Source: Endothia cerciana
Lineage: Eukaryota > Ascomycota > Sordariomycetes > Diaporthales > Cryphonectriaceae
DNA length: 64,000 bases
Assembly (NCBI GenBank): GCA_026119935.1
Contig: JALRMH010000014.1
Span: 310,001 to 374,000, forward strand
Reading direction: 5' to 3'
The notes beneath the pieces were generated by a model that was not told the DNA's origin, made no database searches, and worked only from the letters and a program-made list of their open reading frames with translations. The stretch's first letter is position 1. Each line of letters opens with the position of its first letter. The translations under genes were made by a program, and so were the position numbers. This document shows positions 9,787 through 20,499 of this stretch, in pieces.

Positions 9787-11995
9787 CAAACCCTTGATGG
9801 CTGATGATCATGACCTGCTCACGTAAGGCCCGCGTCTTTTCAGCGTCGTGGTGGTCACAGAGAGCCTAACGGAAGGCTCCTCTTGGATAACCCCCTTATT
9901 TAGTCTGCAGCACTCCTATTGCACAGACCTTAGATATGACTAGGTACTTTTCAAAATAGCCTATGCAACTCTCTTTCCCCATACCGGGAGCAAATAGGAA
10001 AGGGCCTAGAGTGCGGCTCTAATAGGGCAAGGCTGTAGGGCTTGATTCGAAGGCAGCTTTGTCTTTCCTTGGTGCCAAGGGGACACGGAGAGGGGCGGGA
10101 AAGGAAGAGAGAAAGGAAGAAAAGGGGACTAGGAGGAGAGAAATATCCAGAAAAGGAGCTGGGGAGGAAAGAAGAAGGGAGGGGGGGAGGTTTGGGGAGG
10201 GGGACACAAAGGAGATGAGAGAGAGAGAGAGAGAGTATACCTTGCTCCCTTGGAAGGAGACTTTCAAAGGCAAGAGTCCATCTCCTATGGGCAAGAGATT
10301 GGGGCCCTAGGGGCTGGGAATGCGATGCGGACAGGCCTATCTCAGGTATGACGTCCCTCGCGCTCCTCTCTATAGGATCAGAGGCGCCCATGTGACCTCG
10401 TGGGCCAGACCCAATCCCGGAGTAGGCTTTGCGAGTCTGGAACCCACCTGAGCCTCCTCCAGTGGGGTCAATATCGCAGCAACGGCCCCGCGGATAGTGA
10501 GAGGCATCAACCTTCTCTACCTGGCTTGAGTTTTCTCCGGCATCTTATCTCATAGAAGCCCCGCCCCTCCCCCCTTCTCGGGAATGCCTTGCCATCAGTG
10601 CCTTATTTACCATCGACACCACCTGCCCTGAGATAACATTGGTACAGGCACCCCCAGCTCTGCCCCCATCGGGGCAAATTTGCCTTTGCGTCACGCAGTT
10701 GAAAACTCACCTGGTACTTCCCATTTCGTGAACACATCTAGTGTGCCTCCAACTCACATCAACAGAGGACGGGCCCCATATCAGCCTCGGGAAAGACAGC
10801 TCCCCTTTGTGAACGTTATATATCTGGGGCACTGGTATCTCCTTTGCATAGTGACGGGGGCCAAGCGGTACGAAAGGGTGCAAAAGGGCGCGGTAAAGGG
10901 TAGGGCTTGGGTATAAGCATCGCATTGCAGGGCGCCAAAAGGGTAGGAAATCCCAAGCACATAAATACATATAAGGTAGAACAGGCGGGGGAGATGCAGA
11001 ATAGGGGTGGAAGGTGGAGCGTAGGGTTGCGGAACAGCAAACGGAACAGGGCGCAAAAGTTGGCGATGAGTTAGCAAGTCAGACATTGGCAGCATCCAAA
11101 GCGCGTTATGCAAGGCTCTCTGTTGGGAGGGGAAAGGGCAGAGACGGTAATGAAAGGGCGGAATCTGTGAAGACCGCATGTTTAAAGAGGACCAACCTGC
11201 ATGCATCCAGACCTCACTGATGACTTTGAGGTGAACCGGGGAAATGGGCGTCTTCTTGTCGGGGCTCCCAAGCTGTAAACCGAGTTCGAGGGTGAACTGA
11301 GAAACTAAAAGCCCTGACAGGCTGAGTCTCGGCCTTGTTTACCCTTCACTCGTCTGATGATATTGGGCCTGTGCTGCCCTCCCCTTCCAACGCTGTTATG
11401 CTGTTGTATTTCAACTGCTATGCTACTGTGGTGCTGGAAAGCATAGTTTACGACTGCTCACTGGTGAATGCCGAACGGTGACCGGTCCACCGTGACGCTT
11501 CTTTCCGCTTGACTATTCCATCGCCAGTCACTCAAAAGAGTCCGCCTTCTCCCATACGAGGGGGAAATGGAGAGCCTGGGTGAACACACGAATGATACAT
11601 AACTGTCCCGTCACAACCGTGTGAGCATGATCTCAATTTTGGCCCAATGCAAAGAGGCGTCTCGCCGATGTGATCATCCGCAGTTTTGCCAGTCGCGCAT
11701 TCAAAACCCAGCTGGAGTAGCAACGCCATATGGGGGCCGCAACCCTGGTAGGTGTGTAGACATCCAACACCAGTGCACTTCAGTACCCACATGCAAAGCC
11801 TGCCCAAGATAGCCGAAATGTCCAATTCCGCTTGCAAACGCACGAAGCAGATGCGGAGTAAAGGAGCCGGCGTGACCCTACTCGTCCCTGGCCAGCGGGT
11901 ACATCGCAAGGCTCAGGATGAACGCTGTAATCGTGTCTGTGCGAGACTCCGCGGCTCGATCAATATGAACATAAAGAGTCTCTGTGACCCGCTAA
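9787..11995. other. Non-coding region between the 5S gene and hos4
   Basis: About 2.2 kb with no conserved coding frame. A purine-rich stretch at about 10080-10240 (GGAGA, GAAAG and GA repeats) produces artefactual Ser/Leu/Pro ORFs on the other strand. The right end must contain the hos4 3' UTR. Confidence 0.55.
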
Positions 11996-14900
11996 TCAAG
12001 TATGGCCGTCTGCGGCGTTCTCGGCCAGCGCTGGGTTGGTGCTGTCATTGGCAAGGGGCCTATCCTGCTCCGCAGTCGAAGAGGTAGAGGAGCGCGGCTG
12101 ACCGTTTGCAGTAGCGGTAGACTCGGACTGGGGAGGTGAGAGATCGCCGAAGGCTCGTTGTGAGAATATGCGGTTGGGAGATGTCTGAGAACCGATCATG
12201 GGTGGTGTGCGTAGGCCTGAGAGCAGATGTTCGAGACCTTGCTCTTTGGCGAGGCGGGCATAGCTCGGATCGGAGGGAGCGATAGCAGTTAGTCCGTTAC
12301 GAGGCACGCGGGCCTCGGGCCAAGGAGTAAAGCTGGCTGAAGACGTATCCACCTTGCCCTCGCGGACAAACTGACCGTTGATGTAGTACTTGGGCCGAGG
12401 GCTGAATCCCATGTAGCGCGCCGCATCTGGGTCGTCGTGATAACGGCTAGGGTATTCAAGATTGTCGTACTGCTCCATTGTCGCGGCGGCTTCGTGGAAG
12501 GAGACCTTGATCTCAAGGTTACGGAGGTGAGGGATGTTCGGGATGGCGAACATCAGGTCAGAGACCTTGACGAAGAACAAGTCCAGTGCAAGGAACTTGG
12601 CCCTGGACTCCTCCTCAAGCTGGCGCACCTCTTCGCGGGTCAGTTGGTCTGGTTCTTTCCCGAAGTAATAGCCAGGGATTTCTCTTCCGAGATTCCATTC
12701 TTGCCGTGCGACCAGAGCAGGCTTGGGCGTCGCCAAGCCCATCACCAGATGCTTGGCTGGCAGAGACGCAGGCACACGATCCCAACCGGAAAATCGGGTG
12801 AGTTGGATATCGCTCTCCCCGAGAAGCATGGCGACTTGGGTGTTCAAGACCCACAGCTCACGACCTTCTGCAGTACCCGCGGTTTCAGGCCGAATACTGT
12901 CGAATCGCACACCTCGGAGCGCGAACCACCGCTTGGCCATGTCCGGCGTCTTGGCGTTGGCACTGCGATCCAGCCAGCGCAGGAATGCAGGGAGTTTCTC
13001 GAGACGCTTCTTCTCCTGCTCTTCACGCAGTCTGCGTTGCCGATGCTCTTCTCGGGCCCGCCTCTCCTGCTCTCTGCGCTGCTCTTCCTCATGCTTGCGT
13101 CGAGCCTCCTCGGCAGCCTCTTGTTCCTTGCGAGCGCGCTCCTCCTCCCTCCTGCGCTGCTCCTCCTCCTCCTCCCTCCTGCGCTGCTCCTCCTCCTCCT
13201 CCTTCTTGCGCTGCTCCTCCTCCTCCTCCTCCTTCTTGCGCTGCTCCTCCTCCTCCTCCTCCTTCTTGCGCTGCTCCTCCTCCTCCTCCTCCTTCTCACG
13301 GCGGATCCTGGCGGCCTGGCGTTGCTCTTCCTCCTCCATCTCCTTCCGTTGTTTCTCCTTCCGCTGTTGGGCCTCCTCCTCCTCACGTCTCTTGCGGGAC
13401 TCCTCGTCGCGTTTGCGCGCCTCTTCCTCGGCGCGCCTCTTGTCTTCCTCCTCCTTCCGTTTCTTGGCCTCGAGTTGGCGCCGTTCATCCTCCTCTCGCC
13501 GCTTCCGCTCATCGGCTTCCTTCTCCTTCTCCTTTCTCTTGGCCTCGAGCTCAGCTCGCCGCTTCTTCTCGTCCTCCCGAGCGCGAGCCTTGCTCTCTTC
13601 ACCCTGACTCACACCTGCATCACGCATCACAACGTCGGAGTCCTCGGACTTGACGTGGATGCTCTTCTCAGACGAGACGGGCTTGCTGGGCTCGCGACGA
13701 TTCTCATGAGACGTAGACTCAGCTCGACGGGGTTTGGGCGGGTCCCGCTTCTCGAGCTGTTCGCCGTGCTTGCGCGTGGGCTTGTCGTCATGCTTCAGCG
13801 AGACGGGGCCCTCACGGGAGGCCATTTTACGGTTGTGCTCGGGTGAAGAGCTGGGTTTGACCAACCGCTCTTTCTTATCCCCGTCGAGTCGTCTCTTCTT
13901 CACGGGCTCACCCTCCTTTTCAGAAACTGCGTGGTCGGGCGTGGCGCTAGTTCGGCTGCGCTTGGCGGAGTGTTCACCAGAGACAGAAAGCCGATCTCGG
14001 GATTCGTCCCTCTTGAGGGCCTTGGCTCGGTCATGATACCTCTCCTTCGGAGGCTCATGAGGATCGTCATGGCGCGCGTCCCGCGGGCTAGAAGGCTCCC
14101 GCAACGAGGAAGAGTTGGAGACCATGCTAGCACGCCTGTTCTTCTCCCTTTGCTCCTTCAAGTCCCTACCGGACATCAGTCTCTTGCGGGGTTTGGCCTC
14201 GCCTTCTGACGATAGCGCTGCAAGATCCGGATCGGGACGTTTCGACTTTGAGGCCTTGGTGGCAGACGGGGAGGTCTCTCCGTCGGAAATCGCAATGGTC
14301 GGCAATGTGCGATCATCCTTCTTGGGCCTGCCGGGGCCTCGTTTGGGAGACGTCAAGTCGTCGGATTTCGTGGCGTGGGCGCTTGTGGCCTTGTGTTCCT
14401 TCTCCCCTGGTCTTGCCTTGCTAGTGACCCGCGCGCCCTCCCGACTTGGGCTACCGGCCTTCCGCTTTGACATCTTGGCTGACTCATCTCTGGACTCTGC
14501 TCGCCCGCTCCGCTTGGCTTCCTGATCCTTCCGGCTTGGGGACTTCTTGGAGGGATCCCGATGAGACTTTCTGTATGCATCATAGGCGTCCTTCAGGATC
14601 TGCTCCTCGTCTTTCCAGTTCGGACCTTGTCTCTTCCGGGCAATTTCGAAGTATGTATCGCCTCGGAACTTCTTGGTGGGATCGAAGTTGGACTGCGCCA
14701 GGAGCAAGTTGATAACCTTGATGTTCTCTTGACCGATGGCCGCCAATATCGGGGTTGCCACGTCTTCAGACACTGATCGGATGGGAGGCGGATCCGGGTT
14801 GGCGCCGCCTATGGCTAAGAGTAGATTCATCACCGTATCATGCCCGCCTCTTGCCGCAGCAACCATCGACTCGGCGTCGTCAAAATGGTCCCTAACCTGG

Positions 14901-16765
14901 AGAAAGCGCTCGACAGTCTCGATCTCGCCTCTGCCGGCCGCAGCTCTCATCGTCTTGTCATCATTCATGTGGAGATATAACATCTGATTGCTGAGCTTGT
15001 GGGAGCGGGAGCTAGCCGCCCGCCGCGAGCTGGAGGCTGGCTCGAGCACAGCAGGTGACCGCCGCGGACTGTCGGCACCATGTGAAGAGCGCGTGTCCTG
15101 GTGGTCTGGCCGTTCCTCCGAGGTCTTTCGACGACCGCCGCCCACCTTCTTCCTCGCCTCGGTGAGCGCAGCCCGGATCTCGTCAGCGTTGTCCAGGTCA
15201 TCGTCCACTCGGTCTAGCGGTTCTTGCCCGTTAACGTTGGCTTTCCGCGGGTTCACCCCAGCCTCCAGTAGAACTCTGATGACGTCCAGATGCCCGTTGT
15301 CGACAGCGTCGAGAAGTGGAGTATCCTTGTCGTGGTTCACGCAATCGATATCGCAACCTGCGTCAACCAGAAACTGGACGATCTTGTCGTGTCCATTAAT
15401 AGCCGCGATCTGCAGTGGGGTGTTGCCGGCGTAGTCGGGGAGGTTCAGGTCCTGTGGGCGCTCAAGCAGGCGCCTCCTGACGAGTTCGTGGTTCCCGTTG
15501 GAACATGCCTTCGCAAGCTGTGTCTGGCCGTGGGCATCCACATGTTTCTTGTGCGCTGTGTTCTTGGCCGAAGACATGGTCGATTCTGCGGTTGCGGGCG
15601 TGGCGAGGCCTCGCGCGGTCGAGCTGCGAACGTGAGGACTGCCGCTCGCGGAGGACTCGTCTTCCGAGAAGTAATCGGTGGCGAGGGGTGGGGGGACTCG
15701 CTTCTTCTTCTGGCTGAGTCCATTCGAGGACTGGGACACGACCTGGGTTGAAGCGCTGCGTCTGTGAGTTCGTGGACGTGGTGAGGTTGAACGATGATGC
15801 ATAGAAGACTCGTGGGTTGGTTTAGAGGTTGCGGGTTTTGCGTGGTCGCGTTCTTTCTGTTGTGGCCGGTGCGAGGAAGACGACGCGTCAATAGAGGCGG
15901 AAACCCGCTGCCGGCGCGCCTTGTGGTTGATGTCGTGCTCGGCCTCGTCATCAGATTCAGCCCTTGGTGCCTTCCTCTTGTGTGACACTTGTCGATCTCC
16001 AGACCTGTGTTTTGGGTGGTCCTTGTCCCCGGGGTCTCGTTCTTTGTTTGGGGGTTTGGAAATCTTGGCATGCACGGAATCCGAGTCTGACCCTGGACGG
16101 CCATCAGCAGAGCGTCGTCGCGAGTTATTGAAGGGTGATGCGGGTGCCGAGCTCAACGCACTCGAGTCCTTGCTCCGTGGTTGCTCCATCAGCCTTTTCC
16201 TCTTCGCGGCATCCGCGGCGTGGCTGTGAGCACCATCACCTCCTTCCACCGGACCGCTGGATTGGGCCTTGCTGCCAGAGCTCCGGCGTTTCGGCTGTGC
16301 GTCGACCCCCCGAGCTCTTCGGTCATCGTCACTGTTGTCCTCCCGCTTGATGGCCCTGCGGGACTTGACAGGAGACCCGTCCTTGCCGGCGAGAACGATC
16401 GTCTCGGCCTCGGAGTTGTTGTCTGCGGCAGCGTCGTCGGCCTGGGCGCCGTTGTGCTGGGGGGCTGTGGTGGTGTGTCGAGGCTCCTTGTCCCTGCCAT
16501 GTGGCGATGGGGGTCGCGCTGAGGTCGAGGAGGACTTCTTCACGGGGAGTGCAGACGACAGGGTTCTGCTGGAGTGGTCGGCCCCGGAGTTGCTGCCTTT
16601 CCTAGGACGAGAGGTGGGAGAAGCAGAGGAAGCTGAAGGCTTCGTGGAGATGGACTCGGCAGCATTCTGCGCATCCATATCATTTATAGCCGAAAGACGC
16701 GGTAGGTACTCATCGTTGTGAGCACCAGAGGATGTCACGATCGTCGCGGCCCTGGATTGACACAC
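11996..16765 (-). CDS. hos4: Hos4-type ankyrin protein of the Set3 histone deacetylase complex
   Basis: Hos4 is the ankyrin-repeat subunit of the Set3/Hos2 histone deacetylase complex, a nuclear transcription regulator. The frame is one uninterrupted exon of 1589 codons. Residues 1-400 are Ser/Arg/Lys-rich and disordered with many basic nuclear-type stretches. About 408-540 are ankyrin repeats (GQTQLAKACSNGNHELVRRR, LNLPDYAGNTPLQIAAINGH, HDKDTPLLDAVDNGHLDVIR). A second ankyrin-like block spans about 600-735. Residues about 1048-1255 form an extreme Glu/Lys/Arg coiled-coil with near-perfect EEEEEQRKK repeats. A conserved C-terminal domain follows (FLRWLDRSANAKTPDMAKRW to about residue 1520). 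A second Met at residue 30 (codon at 16678), opening MDAQNAAESIS, is an equally good start and gives 1560 residues. The assignment rests on the ankyrin block and overall architecture. Confidence 0.88.
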   Translation of the reverse strand: MCQSRAATIVTSSGAHNDEYLPRLSAINDMDAQNAAESISTKPSASSASPTSRPRKGSNSGADHSSRTLSSALPVKKSSSTSARPPSPHGRDKEPRHTTTAPQHNGAQADDAAADNNSEAETIVLAGKDGSPVKSRRAIKREDNSDDDRRARGVDAQPKRRSSGSKAQSSGPVEGGDGAHSHAADAAKRKRLMEQPRSKDSSALSSAPASPFNNSRRRSADGRPGSDSDSVHAKISKPPNKERDPGDKDHPKHRSGDRQVSHKRKAPRAESDDEAEHDINHKARRQRVSASIDASSSSHRPQQKERDHAKPATSKPTHESSMHHRSTSPRPRTHRRSASTQVVSQSSNGLSQKKKRVPPPLATDYFSEDESSASGSPHVRSSTARGLATPATAESTMSSAKNTAHKKHVDAHGQTQLAKACSNGNHELVRRRLLERPQDLNLPDYAGNTPLQIAAINGHDKIVQFLVDAGCDIDCVNHDKDTPLLDAVDNGHLDVIRVLLEAGVNPRKANVNGQEPLDRVDDDLDNADEIRAALTEARKKVGGGRRKTSEERPDHQDTRSSHGADSPRRSPAVLEPASSSRRAASSRSHKLSNQMLYLHMNDDKTMRAAAGRGEIETVERFLQVRDHFDDAESMVAAARGGHDTVMNLLLAIGGANPDPPPIRSVSEDVATPILAAIGQENIKVINLLLAQSNFDPTKKFRGDTYFEIARKRQGPNWKDEEQILKDAYDAYRKSHRDPSKKSPSRKDQEAKRSGRAESRDESAKMSKRKAGSPSREGARVTSKARPGEKEHKATSAHATKSDDLTSPKRGPGRPKKDDRTLPTIAISDGETSPSATKASKSKRPDPDLAALSSEGEAKPRKRLMSGRDLKEQREKNRRASMVSNSSSLREPSSPRDARHDDPHEPPKERYHDRAKALKRDESRDRLSVSGEHSAKRSRTSATPDHAVSEKEGEPVKKRRLDGDKKERLVKPSSSPEHNRKMASREGPVSLKHDDKPTRKHGEQLEKRDPPKPRRAESTSHENRREPSKPVSSEKSIHVKSEDSDVVMRDAGVSQGEESKARAREDEKKRRAELEAKRKEKEKEADERKRREEDERRQLEAKKRKEEEDKRRAEEEARKRDEESRKRREEEEAQQRKEKQRKEMEEEEQRQAARIRREKEEEEEEQRKKEEEEEEQRKKEEEEEEQRKKEEEEEQRRREEEEEQRRREEERARKEQEAAEEARRKHEEEQRREQERRAREEHRQRRLREEQEKKRLEKLPAFLRWLDRSANAKTPDMAKRWFALRGVRFDSIRPETAGTAEGRELWVLNTQVAMLLGESDIQLTRFSGWDRVPASLPAKHLVMGLATPKPALVARQEWNLGREIPGYYFGKEPDQLTREEVRQLEEESRAKFLALDLFFVKVSDLMFAIPNIPHLRNLEIKVSFHEAAATMEQYDNLEYPSRYHDDPDAARYMGFSPRPKYYINGQFVREGKVDTSSASFTPWPEARVPRNGLTAIAPSDPSYARLAKEQGLEHLLSGLRTPPMIGSQTSPNRIFSQRAFGDLSPPQSESTATANGQPRSSTSSTAEQDRPLANDSTNPALAENAADGHT
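13140..13305. repeat. Coding minisatellite inside hos4 (EEEEEEQRKK repeats)
   Basis: A 27-30 bp unit built on CTCCTC with a conserved TTGCGCTGCTC core repeats about six times, in frame. On the coding strand it encodes Glu runs followed by QRKK or QRRR. The copies differ by whole codons, so the frame is kept. Confidence 0.85.
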
Positions 16766-19612
16766 GCACTACGCCGGGCCAGAACGTGACGGCGTGATGG
16801 GGGGATCAACAGGTGCTGGCGTTCCTAGTCCAGGTCGATGATGAAGGGATCCGGCAGTGCGAGCCAACAGCGACCTGCTGCTCGGCGCTCGATGACACCT
16901 GGACGACTCGGCGGGGAATCAGCGCCTGGTCCGGCGACGCTGCTATGTCGTGCGGTGGTTGGGACGAACGAGGTTTGTCAGCCTGGCGCCAGATGCAAGC
17001 CGCAATGGTCGATGGGCTAGGGACAAAGTAACGAGGATAGTCCGGGCCTGGGCCGTGGTGGGTGATGGAGACCAGCCGAGTAGTAGATCAGCTGGGTGAG
17101 GGAAAGAGTCTATAGTCTCACGGAAGACTAGAGGGCCAGATCTAGTAAGAAGAGTAGAAGAACTAGAGGAAATCCGGGGCTGGGTCTACTCTAGGCGTTC
17201 TGGGTAGTTTTTGCCTGAAAACCCTGGCTGGAACTTGTTGGATGGATTGGGAGGGGGGGGGGGATGTGATAGGACGGGACAGAAACAGAGACAAAGAAGG
17301 CCAGGTAGCCAAGCCAGCAGGACGCCCCAGGAGAGAGAAACCTCAGAAAAGGCTAGTCCCTCTCCTTCCCAGGTTGCGTCGCCCCGGGCCTGGTCTCAAA
17401 TGAACTGGACAGACGGGAAGGGAACTGAATTACGGGAGTACTAGGTACCATAATACTCTAGTGTGTGGTATGGTATGGTAGGCACACCTGGCACCCGCCC
17501 TGCCTCCATAGTAGGTACTTTGACGGTACTACGCCCCCATAGTGGGCTTACTGTAATACATGCCATGATAGTAGGCTGGGTGGCACTTGGCAGGAGGGGA
17601 CCGGAACTGGGACGGGGTGGCAGGTAGGGGAGGGAGATTGGAGATTTTCCCTCGCCGCCTTCTCTCCTTGCCTCGCGCGCTGCTCGCTCGTTCCTCGTTC
17701 CCACGGCTTGCCCAAGCGTCCGGTCCCCACGCACCGCACGCACGCACGCACGCCACGGTCGCACCCCCTGCCCACCTCCCAGCACGACCCTGGCTCCCCC
17801 CTGCAAATAAGCGGGCAGGGCTCTCCCCACTACGCCTTCCCCTGCACGACTAGCACGGTGCTCCCCCAGTCGCCACCGTCGGTGATTGGCCCAAGAAAAG
17901 GAGGAGTACGGCAGGTGGTAGCGACCCTAAGTGCCGTTTCGAGCCCTGCCAGCCTAGCTCAACTGCGGATCCCGACGAGGTGCCAAGTACCGGGTACGGA
18001 GGGGATCTGGCGTCGGAGCCTTTGAAGAAGAAGGGCATCTGACCTCTTACTCGTGTGTTTCCCGCCTTTCTCACATCGATCTTCCCACTTCGCAACACAA
18101 CACGACACAACACAACACGACACAGCACAACACAACACAACACAACACACAGCATGAAGCCCCCTCCCCCCTCCCCTCCCGGCGGCTCTCACCCACTGCG
18201 CCAACGAGTATGGTAATTACAATATCGATGGGGGTCCAATCCTTAATCAGGCGGGATCGGGTATCATCACCAGGCTCGGAGGCTGGCTCACTGAGCTTCT
18301 TCGGTCTTCGGCTGTGTGCTCCTGGTTCATGTCGACCCTTCCCTGCCTTGCCCGGTTCGCCATAACTTACGCACATGATGCGCCATGGATCGATCCCCTC
18401 CACGTCGACAAACGCAGAACGACAGACTGTCTAGTCTCCGGGCGAGGGCTCTGACGGCTGGACTTGTCCTAGGCCCCCGGTCCTCCTTGACGGAGACGGG
18501 TTCCCTAAACAATCCGGAGTCTCGACGCGCGTGGCTCTGCCCAGCGTCCTGGATCTTCCGCCGGCCCTTGTACGTATGTCCGTAAGGCTCGTCCTGCCGC
18601 AGTAGCCTGATCGACGACGGGAGGGAGAGCGCAGGAGCTACGTAGCCATGTTCAGATCAGCATCTTGTGACGCTCCATTGCACGGAAAGCCGTGCGCTGC
18701 CTGAGGGCACAAGTTTGCCTCTGGACCTCGAGGCCCTCCCCTCCCCCTTGAGGCGGTGCTGCCCAGTTCCTGCAGAGAAACCAGGACCAGAAACATCCGG
18801 GAGTCCGGAAACGGTGCAAAGATACGATGACTCCAAGGACGAGAACGGGCCTTTACGTAGGATGGACCGACGAAAGAAGCACTGGGAGATCCGGACCTGA
18901 CTCGAGCGTTCATGTTTATCACGGGATGGGATGAAAGGCTGTCTGTCCTCTCTTCCTTTTGGGGGGGGGGGGGGTGGTTTTGTGGACTCTGACCCGGACT
19001 TTGCCAATGAGCTTGTGTGATGCTGCGACGAGCCTCGCCTGTGTCGTTTGGCTTCTGGTGTTGCCACTAAAGACGCGGGCCCCTACATAGTACGACCAGC
19101 CGTGTTGCTCCCTTCCGAAACGGCATGCTTCCTCGCAGAGCTTGGCGGGTTGGGTTGTTTTCGGTCATCCGGTCATCGCAGTCCTTCACACCCACCGGCA
19201 CCCCACCCCGCGCTCGAAACTACTGCAAGGTTACATGGCCTGCCAGCTGTTCCAGGTCCATCATTTCGTCTGTCCGGATTCTGATATCGATTCTGCCCCT
19301 TCCGCAGCCTTGTAGCCTGCCCTGTTGTCGCATCGGACACAAACCGACCCTTCGCGTGTCGGTCAAGCAGAGAGCTAGGGCGAGGCCATCTCTGTGTCCC
19401 TGCCTTACCTTTCCATCCCTCCGCGGGCAGCGCTGGCAGGATCCGACACCAGCTGGGCGCTGGCGCCGAGCACGGTCTCCGTCGCCCTCAGACGAAGAGC
19501 CTTCTGCGTTTACCTCCTCGGTCGGGCCATCCCAAACCCAACCCACCCTCACTGTCAGCCTACATAGTACATTCCGGGCTGCCCTGTCCCTCCTCCGCCT
19601 CCGCCACTCATC
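16766..19612. other. Intergenic region between divergent hos4 and alkB homologue 6
   Basis: About 2.8 kb with no convincing coding frame. It contains the hos4 promoter, G runs near 17251-17260 and 18961-18973, a cluster of TATGGTA-like repeats around 17455-17575, an ACAAC microsatellite at about 18092-18153, and the promoter of the alkB gene at the right end. Open frames in the ACAAC region are Val/Leu/Cys repeat artefacts. Confidence 0.55.
18092..18153. repeat. ACAAC pentanucleotide microsatellite
   Basis: About a dozen copies of ACAAC or ACACA with some G interruptions. No gene overlaps it. Confidence 0.85.
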
Positions 19613-20473
19613 ATGGACGGTGCGACTCCACCCAATGGGGTCTCGCTGCCCTCCGCCCTCGATCAGGCCAAGATCCACTACCTCCCGGCCACCGCTTACT
19701 ATATCCCCGACTTCATAAGTGAAGAGGAGGAGAAGATCCTCCTTGATAAGGTGCGTCTGCCACCGTAGCCTGCTGCACTGCACACTACGTGTGTTGGCGT
19801 CAAGGGCGGGGGGGGGGGAGGGTTATCTCGCCGGCTCACAGTCACCCAGATCGCCAGCGCACCCAAGCCACGATGGAAACAGCTCTCGCATCGAAGACTG
19901 CAGACCTGGCCGTCCGATCTTGTCCGGGACAGACTCCTGGACGGACCTCTTCCCGCCTGGCTGGACGAGCCCGTCGTAAAGCGACTACTTTCCATCCCGC
20001 TGTCTGCCCAGGAGCCATCCCATCTCTTCACCCCAAGCCCCCATCAGCGCCCAAACCATGTGTTGGTCAATGAATACCCTCCTGGAATAGGCATCATGCC
20101 GCATAAGGACGGCTCGGCATACTATCCAGTTGTTTGCACCGTTAGCCTGGGAGCGAGTCTCTGTCTCAACATATACAAGAGCAAGGAAGACGGGGCTCTG
20201 CACCCTGAGCCAGCCTACAGGATCCTACAGGAGCCACGGAGCCTCCTCATCTCGACCGACGACATATATACCGAGTATCTACACGGGATTTCAGATGCTA
20301 CGGAGGACGTGGACCTCTCAACGGAGACGGTCGCCAACTGGGGGCTGCTCCGCAATCCGGATAGCTTCGCTGATGGGCACAACCAACGGGCGACCCGGAC
20401 GAGTCTCACATACCGCGACGTGCTGAAGGTCTCGAAACTAGGCAATAACCTCGGGAAATTCCTCAAGAGGTGA
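19613..20473 (+). CDS. AlkB-family dioxygenase, ALKBH6 type
   Basis: This is an Fe(II)/2-oxoglutarate-dependent dioxygenase of the AlkB superfamily, closest in pattern to eukaryotic ALKBH6. Exon 1 is 19613..19750 (46 codons) and exon 2 is 19850..20473, with a 99-nt intron (GTGCGT...CCCAG). The product is 253 residues. NHVLVNEYPPGIGIMPHKDG gives the iron ligands His131 and Asp133; YTEYLHGI gives the third ligand, His191. RTSLTYRDV at about 229-237 supplies the 2-oxoglutarate-binding arginines. The length matches ALKBH6 (about 240-250). The intron holds a G run near 19807-19818. The substrate cannot be told from sequence. The stop lies 26 nt from the stop of the convergent dfg10 gene, so their 3' UTRs must overlap. 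Confidence 0.92.
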
Positions 20474-20499
20474 TCCCATTCGCTCCCAGGCCCTGGTAC

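Noticed and set aside
10059..10391. Ser/Leu/Pro and Arg/Glu open frames near 10.1-10.3 kb
   Set aside because: They arise from a purine-rich repeat and have no protein-family character.
12437..13846. 469-codon open frame on plus across hos4
   Set aside because: It is antisense to the Glu/Lys/Arg repeat tract of hos4; the translation is a Leu/Ser repeat produced by CTCCTC units.
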